Source: Pseudomonas neustonica (GTDB lineage: Bacteria > Pseudomonadota > Gammaproteobacteria > Pseudomonadales > Pseudomonadaceae). From it: a stretch of DNA of 64,000 nucleotides. The stretch covers positions 248,001-312,000 of the forward strand of contig NZ_RKKU01000001.1 of the NCBI RefSeq assembly GCF_003797945.1, read 5' to 3'. Below the pieces are notes generated by a model. It was not told the origin of the DNA, searched no databases, and was given only the letters and a program-made list of their open reading frames with translations. How positions within the stretch are numbered: position 1 is the stretch's first letter; each line of letters starts with the position of its first letter. A program made the position numbers and the translations under genes. Of this stretch, positions 25,553 to 34,012 are shown in pieces.

Positions 25553-25858
25553 ATGTCGATTCAGGCGACTTTATCGGCGGATAGCCAAGTACTTACCATC
25601 AGCGTAAAAGGCCGCTTTGATTTCGGCGCCCATCAGGACTTTCGCAACGCCTACGAGCGCAGCGGTCTGACTCCGCAAGAGTACGTGGTTGATCTGCACG
25701 ACACTGACTATATCGACAGCTCGGCGCTGGGTATGCTTCTTTTGCTGCGTGATCACGCCGGTGGGGATAGCGCGCAGATCAGTATCGTGCACTGCAATCC
25801 GGATGTGCGCAAAGTGCTGAGTATTTCCAACTTTGAACAACTCTTCAGTATCAAGTAA
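25553..25858 (+). CDS. hsbA: STAS-domain anti-sigma antagonist HsbA
   Basis: A 101-residue STAS protein. The core (GRFDFGAHQDFRNAYER, then YVVDLHDTDYIDSSALGMLLLLRDHAGG) holds the phosphorylatable Ser56/Ser57 pair in the DSSALG loop. It matches P. aeruginosa HsbA, which in its unphosphorylated form binds the anti-sigma factor FlgM and so frees FliA, and in its phosphorylated form engages the diguanylate cyclase HsbD. It lies directly between fliJ and hsbR, six bp before hsbR, so it is in the flagellar operon. Confidence 0.93.
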   Translation: MSIQATLSADSQVLTISVKGRFDFGAHQDFRNAYERSGLTPQEYVVDLHDTDYIDSSALGMLLLLRDHAGGDSAQISIVHCNPDVRKVLSISNFEQLFSIK

Positions 25859-25864
25859 CCCTTG

Positions 25865-27562
25865 ATGGCCACGCAGTTGTCGGCGTCGGCGCTCAAGGTT
25901 GCGGACCGGCTAACCGTCCTGGTTGCCGACGACAATCCTGCTGATCGTATGATTCTGGGTCGGTTGGTTGAGCGATTGGGTCACCAGGTTTATCTCGCCG
26001 AGAATGGCCAGGTGGCGGTAGAGCAGTTTTCCGAACGTCGGCCAGATATTGTTTTGCTTGATGCGCTTATGCCGGTGATGGACGGCTTTGAGGCTGCCCG
26101 GCTGATCAAGCAGCAGGCGGGTGAAGACCTGGTGCCGATCATCTTTCTCACCAGTCTGACCGAGACCGATGCCCTGGTACAATGCCTGGAAGCGGGCGGC
26201 GACGACTTTTTGACCAAACCCTATAACCCGGTGATCCTGGATGCCAAGATCAGCGCGTTTCGCCGCATGCGCGAGATGCATCAAACGTTGCAGGCGCAGC
26301 GTGATGTGATTGCTGCGCAGCACGCCAGTCTGCTGCAGGACCAGGAAGTAGCCAAAATCATTTTTGATCGCGTGGCGCATTCAGGGGCTCTGAGCCACAG
26401 CAGTCTGCGTTACCTGCAGTCCCCCTATGCGATGTTCAATGGCGATATTCTGCTCGCAGCCAATCGTCCCTCAGGTGAAATGCATCTGCTGCTGGGGGAT
26501 TTCACCGGGCACGGTTTGTCAGCTGCGATCGGCGCGATGCCGCTGGCGGAAGTGTTTTACGCAATGACCGCAAAGGGGTTTGCCCTGCGCGATATTTTGT
26601 TTGAGTTGAATGACAAGCTGGCAACCATTCTGCCGGTCGGTATTTTCTGCTGCGCTGTGCTGATTGAGGTAAACCCCGATAAAGGGCTTGTGGAAATCTG
26701 GAATGGTGGCTTGCCTGATGTGATGATTCTCGGCCCGTCGGCAGAGCTTATGCGCAGCGTCGCCTCTACCAACCTGCCGCTGGGTGTCGCCAACCGGCAA
26801 CGCTTTAATCCTCAGCCTGAAGTGATGGTGATGCGCCCGGGTGAGCGTCTGTTGTGTTGGACTGATGGCGTTATTGAAAGCCGTAACCAGGCAGGTGAGC
26901 TGTTTGGGGAAGCTGGCGTGCACGAGGTACTGGATGCCTATCTGGGGCATCCAGGGCGAATTTTCGATGGGCTGCTCGGCGCGCTTGAGCGCTTCCACGG
27001 TAGCCCTGAGGATGATGTCAGTTTGCTTCAAGTGGTGATGCCTGAGCGGAGTGAGCGTATACCTTCACCGCGCGCCACCGCGCCGCCGTCTCGGCCGCAG
27101 GACTGGTGCCTGAGCTACACTTATCGAGCTGCGTCTATCCGCGAACAAAACCCGCTGCCTTTCCTGCTCTCGCGACTATTGGAGATCCCAGGGCTGCGGC
27201 CGCAAGCGGGTGCGTTGTTTACCGTGCTGAGTGAGTTATATAGCAACGCTCTGGAACACGGCCTGTTGCGGCTCGACTCGGCGTGGAAGCAGGATTCGGA
27301 TGGCTTCGCTCTCTATTATCAAGAGCGAGGTGAGCGGCTGCGCAGCCTGGTAGACGGCTGGATTCGTATCACCTTGAACCACTTGCCAACCCCTGATGGC
27401 GGGATGCTGCAGATTGAATGTGAAGATAGCGGCAATGGGTTTGCGCCTGATCGCGCATGCGCAGATTATGCCGGACGAGGCCTGGCGTTGGTGGCGGCGC
27501 TGGCGCAGGAAGTAGAAGTCAAAGGAGCCAGCAGCACTGTCAGGGTGGTCTTCAGCTGGTAG
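25865..27562 (+). CDS. hsbR: Response regulator/phosphatase/anti-sigma kinase HsbR
   Basis: A 565-residue three-domain protein. The receiver domain has the phospho-acceptor Asp66 (LLDALMPVMDG), the SpoIIE/PP2C phosphatase domain (about 185-390) contains GDFTGHG and WTDGVIES-type metal motifs, and a C-terminal HATPase domain (about 425-565) has ELYSNALEHG and GRGLALV. In P. aeruginosa HsbR receives phosphate from HptB and switches between dephosphorylating and phosphorylating HsbA. I start at the ATG 25865, not the preceding TTG. All domains look intact. Confidence 0.93.
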   Translation: MATQLSASALKVADRLTVLVADDNPADRMILGRLVERLGHQVYLAENGQVAVEQFSERRPDIVLLDALMPVMDGFEAARLIKQQAGEDLVPIIFLTSLTETDALVQCLEAGGDDFLTKPYNPVILDAKISAFRRMREMHQTLQAQRDVIAAQHASLLQDQEVAKIIFDRVAHSGALSHSSLRYLQSPYAMFNGDILLAANRPSGEMHLLLGDFTGHGLSAAIGAMPLAEVFYAMTAKGFALRDILFELNDKLATILPVGIFCCAVLIEVNPDKGLVEIWNGGLPDVMILGPSAELMRSVASTNLPLGVANRQRFNPQPEVMVMRPGERLLCWTDGVIESRNQAGELFGEAGVHEVLDAYLGHPGRIFDGLLGALERFHGSPEDDVSLLQVVMPERSERIPSPRATAPPSRPQDWCLSYTYRAASIREQNPLPFLLSRLLEIPGLRPQAGALFTVLSELYSNALEHGLLRLDSAWKQDSDGFALYYQERGERLRSLVDGWIRITLNHLPTPDGGMLQIECEDSGNGFAPDRACADYAGRGLALVAALAQEVEVKGASSTVRVVFSW

Positions 27563-27652
27563 CTTGGGCATACTGCGGGCACTTTCGTTAGTTCAGTTTT
27601 CTGCCGATCAGGTCGCGATTAAACTCGGCTACGCTCCATACAAGGTTTTCTC

Positions 27653-27988
27653 ATGTCAGATCATTTGCCGGATATCGATCATGCTGCGCTGGATGCACTG
27701 CGCGAGCTCATGCAGGACGATTATCCTCTGTTGCTTGAGACCTTTCTGACTGATGCCAATTTACGCCTTTCTCAGCTGAGCGCTGCCTTGCAAAGCGAAG
27801 ATCTCGAAGCCTTCCGCCAGGCTGCTCATAGCTTCAAGGGTAGCTGCGGTAATATGGGTGCCCTTGCCTTGGAAAATGCATGCCTTGACGGTGAACGTGC
27901 CGCTTTGAAAGGTGATCTAGCTGCGGCAAAGGTAAGTTATTCAAACATCCTCGCGTGTTCTAGTCGCGTGCAAACGCAACTTTCCTGA
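27653..27988 (+). CDS. hptB: Histidine phosphotransfer protein HptB
   Basis: A 111-residue Hpt domain with the phosphorylated His59 in AAHSFKGSCGNMGA. It links hybrid kinases such as RetS and PA1611-type sensors to HsbR in pseudomonads, controlling motility versus biofilm. It is the third gene of the Hsb module and precedes fliK by 81 bp. The Shine-Dalgarno sequence is weak (AAGG). Confidence 0.92.
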   Translation: MSDHLPDIDHAALDALRELMQDDYPLLLETFLTDANLRLSQLSAALQSEDLEAFRQAAHSFKGSCGNMGALALENACLDGERAALKGDLAAAKVSYSNILACSSRVQTQLS

Positions 27989-28069
27989 CTCCTACTGCTC
28001 CACTTGGCCCATGCATTGCAACACGTCTGCAAACGCAAGGATTCTTGCAGACCGGGTGGAGATTTAGGT

Positions 28070-29512
28070 ATGCCAATTGGGCAAAATCTGCTGGCGCTGA
28101 TGGGCGCCGAAATGCCACGAGACAAGCTCTCAGGGCTGGGCACTGCAAAAGGTGAAAGCCCTGCAGCTGAAGGGTTGGCGGCTTTTTCTTCTGTTTTGGC
28201 AGCGCAACAGCCCGCTGAGTTGAAGGCCTTGATCAGCCAGTTTAGTCAGTCTCAAGAGGCGATTGCCGCGGGCGAGGAGGGCATGCCTGGCTTTGCCGCA
28301 GACGGCAAAAGCTTGCCGGTCGAGATCAGGGACTGGCTACAACAGCTTGCTGCGTTGGAATCCCCTCTGCAGGGCGCTGCTGAAAGTGATGGAGGTGGCG
28401 CTGAACTGACGCTGTCAGCGGATGGTGAGCCGCAGGAGGATGCAGACCTGTTGGCCGCCTTGAGCAGTCAGTGGCAACAGTGGTTGTCGCAGTTACCACA
28501 AGAAGGGTCCGGCGCTGACGCCGCAACACAGGCTGTCTCGAGCCCGGTATTGGCGCAGCAGATGACGGCAGCTGAAGCCAGCAAAGTCCTGGCGCAGGCC
28601 GCGGACGCGAGCCTGGCCGCTGGCGCATCGGGTGATAAACCACTTGCCAGCAGCCAGAATCCTCTCAGTTTGCCGGAAATGCTCGCGCAGCTGCGTGCTG
28701 CCATGGCAGGTTCTGCAGCGGCTGATGCGGATGCAGCCGTCACTGCTAACGAAGACAGCACTCTCAAGGGCAAGACGCAGTCGACCGACGCTGATGACAA
28801 ACTTTTGACCAGTAATCGACAGGCCAATTCTGCTGACCAGCCGCAACAAACCCAGCGGGTAGCTAACCTGGCAGCCAGTGTAGACTCCCAAGGATTGTTC
28901 GCCGCAAGACTTGCCGAGCAGAAGGGAGGGGGTCCGGCGAAACAGGAAAACTCAGCCATTGATGCGTTGGACTCCCAGAACAAGTCTGCGGTCGCGGCTG
29001 GCTCAGCGCAGGGTGCGCTAACGCAGCGACCGGTCGCTGGCGCGGCACAATCACTTGCGGTGCCTTTTGGTCAAAGTGGTTGGAGCGAGTCTGTAGTTAA
29101 TAAGGTTATGTGGATGTCCAGCCAGAATCTCAGGAGCGTTGAGATTCAACTCGACCCTGCTGAGTTGGGGCCGCTAGAGATCAAGATTCAGGCGCGTGGG
29201 CTCGAGCACCAGGTGCAGTTTGTGAGTCAGAATCCGGCGGTGCGTGAAGCGTTGGAAGGGCATATGCATCGTTTGCGCGAACTATTTTCCCTGCAAGGGG
29301 TTGATCAGCTCGACGTTACTGTTTCTGATGGTAATAGTGGTCAGCAGCGCGGCAATGAGGCGGCTGGTGGTTTTGCTGGTGGCGATTCCAGTGAGGGTCG
29401 AGCAGGTGGTTCAGCGGCTAGCGCTTCGCGGGCCAGCGGGGAAGATGAGTTGCCGATGGCGGCGGCCCAACAGATCGCTGCCAATAGTCGATTAGTTGAT
29501 TACTACGCCTGA
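28070..29512 (+). CDS. fliK: Flagellar hook-length control protein FliK
   Basis: A 480-residue FliK. The N-terminal and middle portion (about 1-335) is Ala/Gln/Ser-rich and poorly conserved, the molecular ruler. The C-terminal Flg_hook domain (about 345-430) contains VEIQLDPAELGPLEIKIQ and LREALEGHMHRLRELFSLQG-like segments that switch FlhB specificity. I chose the ATG at 28070 because of the strong GGTGGAG upstream and the typical opening; the frame stays open to 28004 but without such support. A strong terminator follows. Confidence 0.93.
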   Translation: MPIGQNLLALMGAEMPRDKLSGLGTAKGESPAAEGLAAFSSVLAAQQPAELKALISQFSQSQEAIAAGEEGMPGFAADGKSLPVEIRDWLQQLAALESPLQGAAESDGGGAELTLSADGEPQEDADLLAALSSQWQQWLSQLPQEGSGADAATQAVSSPVLAQQMTAAEASKVLAQAADASLAAGASGDKPLASSQNPLSLPEMLAQLRAAMAGSAAADADAAVTANEDSTLKGKTQSTDADDKLLTSNRQANSADQPQQTQRVANLAASVDSQGLFAARLAEQKGGGPAKQENSAIDALDSQNKSAVAAGSAQGALTQRPVAGAAQSLAVPFGQSGWSESVVNKVMWMSSQNLRSVEIQLDPAELGPLEIKIQARGLEHQVQFVSQNPAVREALEGHMHRLRELFSLQGVDQLDVTVSDGNSGQQRGNEAAGGFAGGDSSEGRAGGSAASASRASGEDELPMAAAQQIAANSRLVDYYA

Positions 29513-29540
29513 GCATTGGGCGCCTTTCAGCAGTTCCTGC

Positions 29541-29585
29541 GTCTTTGTCAGCCGCCTTTCCAGGCGGGCTGACAAAGACTTTTCT
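29541..29585 (+). terminator. Strong terminator after fliK
   Basis: GTCTTTGTCAGCC (29541-29553) pairs with GGCTGACAAAGAC (29567-29579), with an inner GCC/GGC and one bulged G giving a 16-bp stem, followed by TTTTCTG. It closes the fliE-to-fliK operon ahead of the fliL promoter. Confidence 0.88.
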
Positions 29586-29684
29586 GCACTTTCCCTTTAT
29601 CCTATGACCATCCGGTCCTGATGACTGAGCGCGGGCCTGGCTACTTGGCTAAAGCGCGCTTAGCCGGTATGCGAATGCATGTAC

Positions 29685-29700
29685 TGGCACGTTCAATGCA
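29685..29700 (+). promoter_or_regulatory. Sigma-54 promoter before fliL
   Basis: TGGCACGTTCAATGCA has GG (29686-29687) and GC (29698-29699) 10 bases apart, 49 bp before fliL. The -24 half is perfect; the -12 half (AATGCA) departs slightly from TTGCA. It would drive fliLMNOPQR-flhB. Confidence 0.8.
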
Positions 29701-29748
29701 TTACCCTCATAAACAGGGAAAATCCCGCTGGAGTGACGGAATATTGTC

Positions 29749-30261
29749 ATGGCAAAACAAGCAGATAACACAGCGAAAGACGATGGGTTGGAAAAACCGG
29801 CCAAGAGTCGCAAGAAACTATTTATTCTGATTGGTATTGGTCTACTGGCATTGCTGCTCTCGGCTGGCGGAGTGGCCTACTTCATGCTCTCCGGTGAAGA
29901 CGAAGAGGCTGCCGCCGAAGTGCCGGCAGAGCCGGTTAAGCAAGAAGCGCTATATCAGGCTCTTGAACCACCCTTTGTGGTTAATTACAGCGACAGTGGT
30001 CGCCAGCGTTATATGCAGGTGAGTGTGGTACTCATGGGCCGTAACGCGGAGGGTATGGCCAAGCTGAATCAGCACCTTCCGCTGATACGTAACCAGTTGG
30101 TGCTGTTGTTCGGTAGTGAAGACTTTGCCGCCTTGATGAGTCCTGAAGGTAAGGAGGCACTGCGTGAAAAAGCTGGCCTTGCGGTGAAGGCGCTGATGGA
30201 AAAGGAAGTGGGCGACCCGGTAATCGAGTCGGTACTCTTTACCAATATGGTTTTGCAATAG
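29749..30261 (+). CDS. fliL: Flagellar basal-body-associated protein FliL
   Basis: A 170-residue single-pass inner-membrane protein: a charged cytoplasmic N-terminus, TM about 24-45 (KKLFILIGIGLLALLLSAGG), an acidic linker and a periplasmic stomatin-like domain (about 68-170; EPPFVVNYSD, then LPLIRNQLVLLFGSEDF). FliL rings around stator units and supports torque in sodium and proton motors. First gene of its operon, 9 bp before fliM. Confidence 0.95.
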   Translation: MAKQADNTAKDDGLEKPAKSRKKLFILIGIGLLALLLSAGGVAYFMLSGEDEEAAAEVPAEPVKQEALYQALEPPFVVNYSDSGRQRYMQVSVVLMGRNAEGMAKLNQHLPLIRNQLVLLFGSEDFAALMSPEGKEALREKAGLAVKALMEKEVGDPVIESVLFTNMVLQ

Positions 30262-30270
30262 GACGCGTTC

Positions 30271-31242
30271 ATGGCCGTACAGGATCTGCTCTCCCAGGAT
30301 GAAATCGATGCCCTGTTACACGGGGTAGATGATGGCGCCATTGATACCGAGCTGGAGGGCGAGCCCGGGTCGATCAAGAGCTACGATATCACCAGCCAGG
30401 ATCGCATCGTACGTGGGCGGATGCCTACGCTGGAAATGATTAACGAACGCTTTGCGCGCTATACGCGCATCAGCATGTTCAACCTCATGCGTCGATCGGC
30501 AGATGTCGCAGTGGGCGGCGTGCAGGTAATGAAATTTGGCGAGTATGTGCACTCGCTCTACGTGCCCACCAGTCTCAACTTGGTGAAGATGAAGCCGTTG
30601 CGCGGTACTGCATTGTTCATTCTGGATGCGAAACTCGTATTCAAGCTGGTGGATAACTTTTTTGGCGGTGACGGACGTCACGCCAAGATTGAAGGCCGTG
30701 AATTCACGCCGACCGAGTTGCGCGTGGTGCGAATGGTATTGGATCAGGCTTTTATTGATTTACGTGAAGCCTGGCAGGCAGTGCATGACGTGCAGTTTGA
30801 GTACGTTAACTCCGAGGTTAATCCGGCACTGGCAAATATTGTGAGCCCCAGCGAAGTGGTGGTGGTTTCCACTTTCCATATCGAGCTCGATGGGGGTGGT
30901 GGTGACCTTCACGTAACCTTCCCTTATTCCATGATTGAGCCGCTGCGCGAAGTGCTGGATTCTGGCGTACAGTCCGATGTTGATGAGCATGATGAGCGGT
31001 GGGTGCGAGCGCTGCGTGAGGAAATTACCGGCGTTAAGGTCCCACTAAGTGCGACCGTGGTTAAAAGCAAGCTGAAGCTCAATGACTTGCTGACGATGCA
31101 GCCGGGAGATGTGATTCCGGTTGAACTACCCGATCATATGGTGCTGTGTGCCAATGGTGTGCCTACCTTCAAGGCCAAGCTGGGATCGGTAAAAGGTAAT
31201 CTTGCCCTGCAGATTCTCGGTCCGCTGACGCGACCACGTTGA
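30271..31242 (+). CDS. fliM: Flagellar motor switch protein FliM
   Basis: A 323-residue C-ring protein. The N-terminal CheY-binding peptide (DLLSQDEIDALLHGV), the middle CheC-like domain (GRMPTLEMINERFARYTR, GGDGRHAKIEGREFTPTELR) and the C-terminal SpoA domain (LNDLLTMQPGDVIPVELPD) are complete. It transmits the CheY-phosphate signal to FliG. Confidence 0.97.
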   Translation: MAVQDLLSQDEIDALLHGVDDGAIDTELEGEPGSIKSYDITSQDRIVRGRMPTLEMINERFARYTRISMFNLMRRSADVAVGGVQVMKFGEYVHSLYVPTSLNLVKMKPLRGTALFILDAKLVFKLVDNFFGGDGRHAKIEGREFTPTELRVVRMVLDQAFIDLREAWQAVHDVQFEYVNSEVNPALANIVSPSEVVVVSTFHIELDGGGGDLHVTFPYSMIEPLREVLDSGVQSDVDEHDERWVRALREEITGVKVPLSATVVKSKLKLNDLLTMQPGDVIPVELPDHMVLCANGVPTFKAKLGSVKGNLALQILGPLTRPR

Positions 31243-31293
31243 TCAATACATAATCAGCGACCCGATAAGTATCAATAACAGAGGAATAGCGTG

Positions 31294-31761
31294 ATGGCTG
31301 ATGACAATAGCCCGGACGAACCCACTCCAGAAGAGCAGGCGTTAGCGGATGAGTGGGCGGCTGCGTTGGACGAGGCGGGTGATGCCAGCCAGGATGATAT
31401 TGACGCCATGCTGGCACAGAGTGATGCCGAGCCACGTATGCCGATGGAAGAGTTCAGCGCTCCTGCTAAAGCCCAGGATGACCGATTTGATCCGGGTGAC
31501 AGCCCTAATCTGGATGTGATTCTCGACATCCCGGTCACGATCGCGATGGAGGTGGGCAATACCGATATCACTATCCGCAACCTGCTGCAGCTTAACCAGG
31601 GCTCGGTTGTAGAGCTTGATCGGTTGGCTGGTGAGCCACTCGATGTGACGGTAAACGGTACCTTGATCGCGCACGGTGAAGTAGTTGTCGTGAACGAGAA
31701 GTTCGGTATTCGTCTGACGGACGTGATCAGTCCTACTGAACGTATCAAGAAACTGCGGTGA
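31294..31761 (+). CDS. fliN: Flagellar motor switch protein FliN
   Basis: A 155-residue protein. An acidic N-terminal extension (about 1-70) precedes the SpoA domain (about 75-155: LDVILDIPVTIAMEVGNTDI, VVELDRLAGEPLDV, VVVNEKFGIRLTDVISPTER). I chose ATG 31294, since AGAGGA is 9 bases away; a GTG lies one codon upstream. The stop overlaps a possible GTG start of fliO. Confidence 0.96.
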   Translation: MADDNSPDEPTPEEQALADEWAAALDEAGDASQDDIDAMLAQSDAEPRMPMEEFSAPAKAQDDRFDPGDSPNLDVILDIPVTIAMEVGNTDITIRNLLQLNQGSVVELDRLAGEPLDVTVNGTLIAHGEVVVVNEKFGIRLTDVISPTERIKKLR

Positions 31762-31763
31762 GC

Positions 31764-32204
31764 ATGAAAATGCTCCGTTGTTTACCGCTTCTTGCAATGG
31801 CACTGCTGCCCGGCACCAGCCTGGCTGCTGAAGAGCCGGCTGTGGCGGCTATCGGCGCGTCGTCAGGCTCCTTGGTTGGCCAGTTGCTGCAACTGGCGCT
31901 TGGCTTGGCGGTGGTCATAGGCTTGATTTTCGCCCTGGGCTACTTGATGCGCCGTGTTGGGCCGTTGGCTCCGCAGGGTGGGCAGCACATCAAGCTGGTC
32001 AGTAGCTTGCCATTAGGGCCAAGAGACCGTCTGTTGCTGGTCGATGTTGGAGGTACTCAGATGCTTCTGGGCACCTCCCCCGGGCGAATCAATACCCTGC
32101 ATGTCTTTGAGCAGCCGGTCGCGGATTTGGCCGCTGCAGCGGCTGGCAATGGTGACTTTGGGCGCAAACTTCAGGCGCTGTTGAAGCGGGGAGCAGATTC
32201 ATGA
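31764..32204 (+). CDS. fliO: Flagellar biosynthetic protein FliO
   Basis: A 146-residue membrane protein with a signal-like N-terminus ([16 protein letters not shown]), one TM (about 34-57; [24 protein letters not shown]) and a cytoplasmic domain with [22 protein letters not shown], typical of FliO, the assembly factor for FliP. The ATG at 31764 is used; a GTG at 31758 overlapping the fliN stop is an equally possible start. Confidence 0.93.
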   Translation: MKMLRCLPLLAMALLPGTSLAAEEPAVAAIGASSGSLVGQLLQLALGLAVVIGLIFALGYLMRRVGPLAPQGGQHIKLVSSLPLGPRDRLLLVDVGGTQMLLGTSPGRINTLHVFEQPVADLAAAAAGNGDFGRKLQALLKRGADS

Positions 32205-32953
32205 TGCGTTGGATTTGGCTCTTGCTGATGCTGGCGGCGCCATCGGTATGGGCGCAGACAGCGGCTGATCCGCTTAGTTTGCCAGCGGTCACACTGAGCA
32301 CTGATGCCAATGGTGAGCAGACGTACTCTGTGAGCCTGCAAGTTCTGCTGTTGATGTCGGCGCTGACCTTCATCCCGGCCTTCGTCATGATGATGACCAG
32401 TTTCACCCGCATCATCATTGTGTTCGCGATTCTGCGTCAGGCGCTGGGTTTGCAGCAAACGCCGTCCAGCCAGATTCTGGTTGGTCTGGCGTTATTTCTC
32501 ACCCTGTTTATCATGGCGCCGGTTTTCGAGCAGATCAATCAAACAGCGTTGCAGCCCTACATCAACGAGGAGATGCAGGCACAGGAAGCGATGGAGGTAG
32601 CGAGCGTGCCAATGCGCGAATTCATGTTGGCGCAGACCCGTGAAACCGATCTTGAGCTTTTTGTGCGCTTGGCCAATCGCACCGACCTGACGGGCCCCGA
32701 CGAAGTGCCCTTTCATATTCTGGTACCGGCTTTTGTTACCTCTGAACTGAAGACTGCCTTTCAGATTGGCTTCATGATCTTTATTCCGTTTTTGGTTATC
32801 GATCTGGTTGTTGCCAGTGTGCTGATGGCCATGGGTATGATGATGCTGTCGCCGCTGATTATTTCCTTGCCATTCAAGATCATGCTGTTCGTGCTGGTAG
32901 ATGGATGGGCGCTGATTATCGGCACTCTCGCTGCCAGCTTTGCTGTGCGTTAG
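32201..32953 (+). CDS. fliP: Flagellar export gate protein FliP
   Basis: A 250-residue export gate protein with a cleavable signal peptide (cleavage near VWAQ) and four TMs. The hallmark [20 protein letters not shown], the P-loop-like NTDL segment and [20 protein letters not shown] are intact. Five FliP, with FliQ and FliR, form the helical export gate. Overlaps fliO by 4 bases. Confidence 0.97.
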   Translation: MMRWIWLLLMLAAPSVWAQTAADPLSLPAVTLSTDANGEQTYSVSLQVLLLMSALTFIPAFVMMMTSFTRIIIVFAILRQALGLQQTPSSQILVGLALFLTLFIMAPVFEQINQTALQPYINEEMQAQEAMEVASVPMREFMLAQTRETDLELFVRLANRTDLTGPDEVPFHILVPAFVTSELKTAFQIGFMIFIPFLVIDLVVASVLMAMGMMMLSPLIISLPFKIMLFVLVDGWALIIGTLAASFAVR

Positions 32954-32966
32954 GGGAGGGCCGGCA

Positions 32967-33236
32967 ATGACTCCAGAAGTAGCTGTTGATCTGTTCCGCC
33001 AAGCGCTATGGCTGACCTGTATCATGGTTGCCATTGTGGTAATGCCAGGTTTGTTGATCGGCCTTGTGGTTGCCATGTTTCAGGCGGCTACGCAGATCAA
33101 CGAACAGACCCTGAGTTTTCTCCCGCGTCTGCTGGTAACCTTCGTTACCTTGATTTGGTTGGGGCCTTGGTTAACTACTCAGTTGATTGAGTTTACCGAT
33201 ACCCTGTATCGGCAGATTCCAGGGCTGATCGGCTGA
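32967..33236 (+). CDS. fliQ: Flagellar export gate protein FliQ
   Basis: An 89-residue protein, the family's standard length, with two TM helices (about 15-38 and 51-75). Motifs: MTPEVAVDLFRQALW, VAMFQAATQINEQTLSFLPRL. The start at 32967 has a strong GGGGAGGG; earlier in-frame codons lie in fliP. The stop and the fliR start share one base. Confidence 0.96.
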   Translation: MTPEVAVDLFRQALWLTCIMVAIVVMPGLLIGLVVAMFQAATQINEQTLSFLPRLLVTFVTLIWLGPWLTTQLIEFTDTLYRQIPGLIG

Positions 33237-34012
33237 TGCTGGAGCTATCCAGCGCCGAACTTAGCCGCTGGGTCTCAAGCTACCTGTGGGTGCTCTTTCG
33301 CATCGCAAGCGTGCTGATGACCATGCCGGTATTCGGCACTCAACTGATACCAACTCGTATACGCCTGTATTTTGCCTTGGCGCTTACCTTGCTGGTCGCG
33401 CCACAGATTCCTGAAGTCCCAACCCTTGATGCGCTGTCACTGAGTACCTGGACCATTATCGCCGAGCAAATAGTGATAGGCGCTGCTATGGGGCTTTCGC
33501 TGCAGCTCTTATTTCAAGTTCATGTGATGGCTGGTCAGATTATTGCGATGCAGATGGGCTTGGGGTTTGCGTCGATGAACGACCCTAGCATGGGTATCTC
33601 TGTGGCCGTTGTAGCGCAGGTATTTACCATGCTGGTTACCTTGTTGTTTTTGGCGATGAATGGCCATCTGGTCGTGCTTGAGGTGCTGGTTGAGAGCTTT
33701 AATACGTTACCTATTGGCGAGACGCTGGCGGCAACTGACTTTGAAGCATTGGTTTACCGTTTCTCTTGGGTAATGGCCTCGGCCATTCTGATTGGTTTGC
33801 CCGCCATTGCAGCGCTGCTGATCGTTAATTTGTCCTTTGGCGTGATGATGCGCGCGGCGCCGCAGCTAAATATTTTCTCGATTGGCTTTCCGCTAACGCT
33901 GATCTTTGGCTTGTTCATACTCTGGGTTCTGTTGAGTAACGTGCTGGGGCAGTATCAGGAGTTAGCGTCTGATGCTCTTATCTGGTTGCGTGCTTTGGTG
34001 AGGGCGAGCTGA
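33236..34012 (+). CDS. fliR: Flagellar export gate protein FliR
   Basis: A 258-residue protein with six TM segments. It has the opening RIASVLMTMPVFGTQLIPTR and the plug region QMGLGFASMNDPSMG of the FliR family. One copy joins the FliP pentamer to form the gate. TGATG junctions with fliQ upstream and flhB downstream show tight coupling. Confidence 0.96.
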   Translation: MLELSSAELSRWVSSYLWVLFRIASVLMTMPVFGTQLIPTRIRLYFALALTLLVAPQIPEVPTLDALSLSTWTIIAEQIVIGAAMGLSLQLLFQVHVMAGQIIAMQMGLGFASMNDPSMGISVAVVAQVFTMLVTLLFLAMNGHLVVLEVLVESFNTLPIGETLAATDFEALVYRFSWVMASAILIGLPAIAALLIVNLSFGVMMRAAPQLNIFSIGFPLTLIFGLFILWVLLSNVLGQYQELASDALIWLRALVRAS

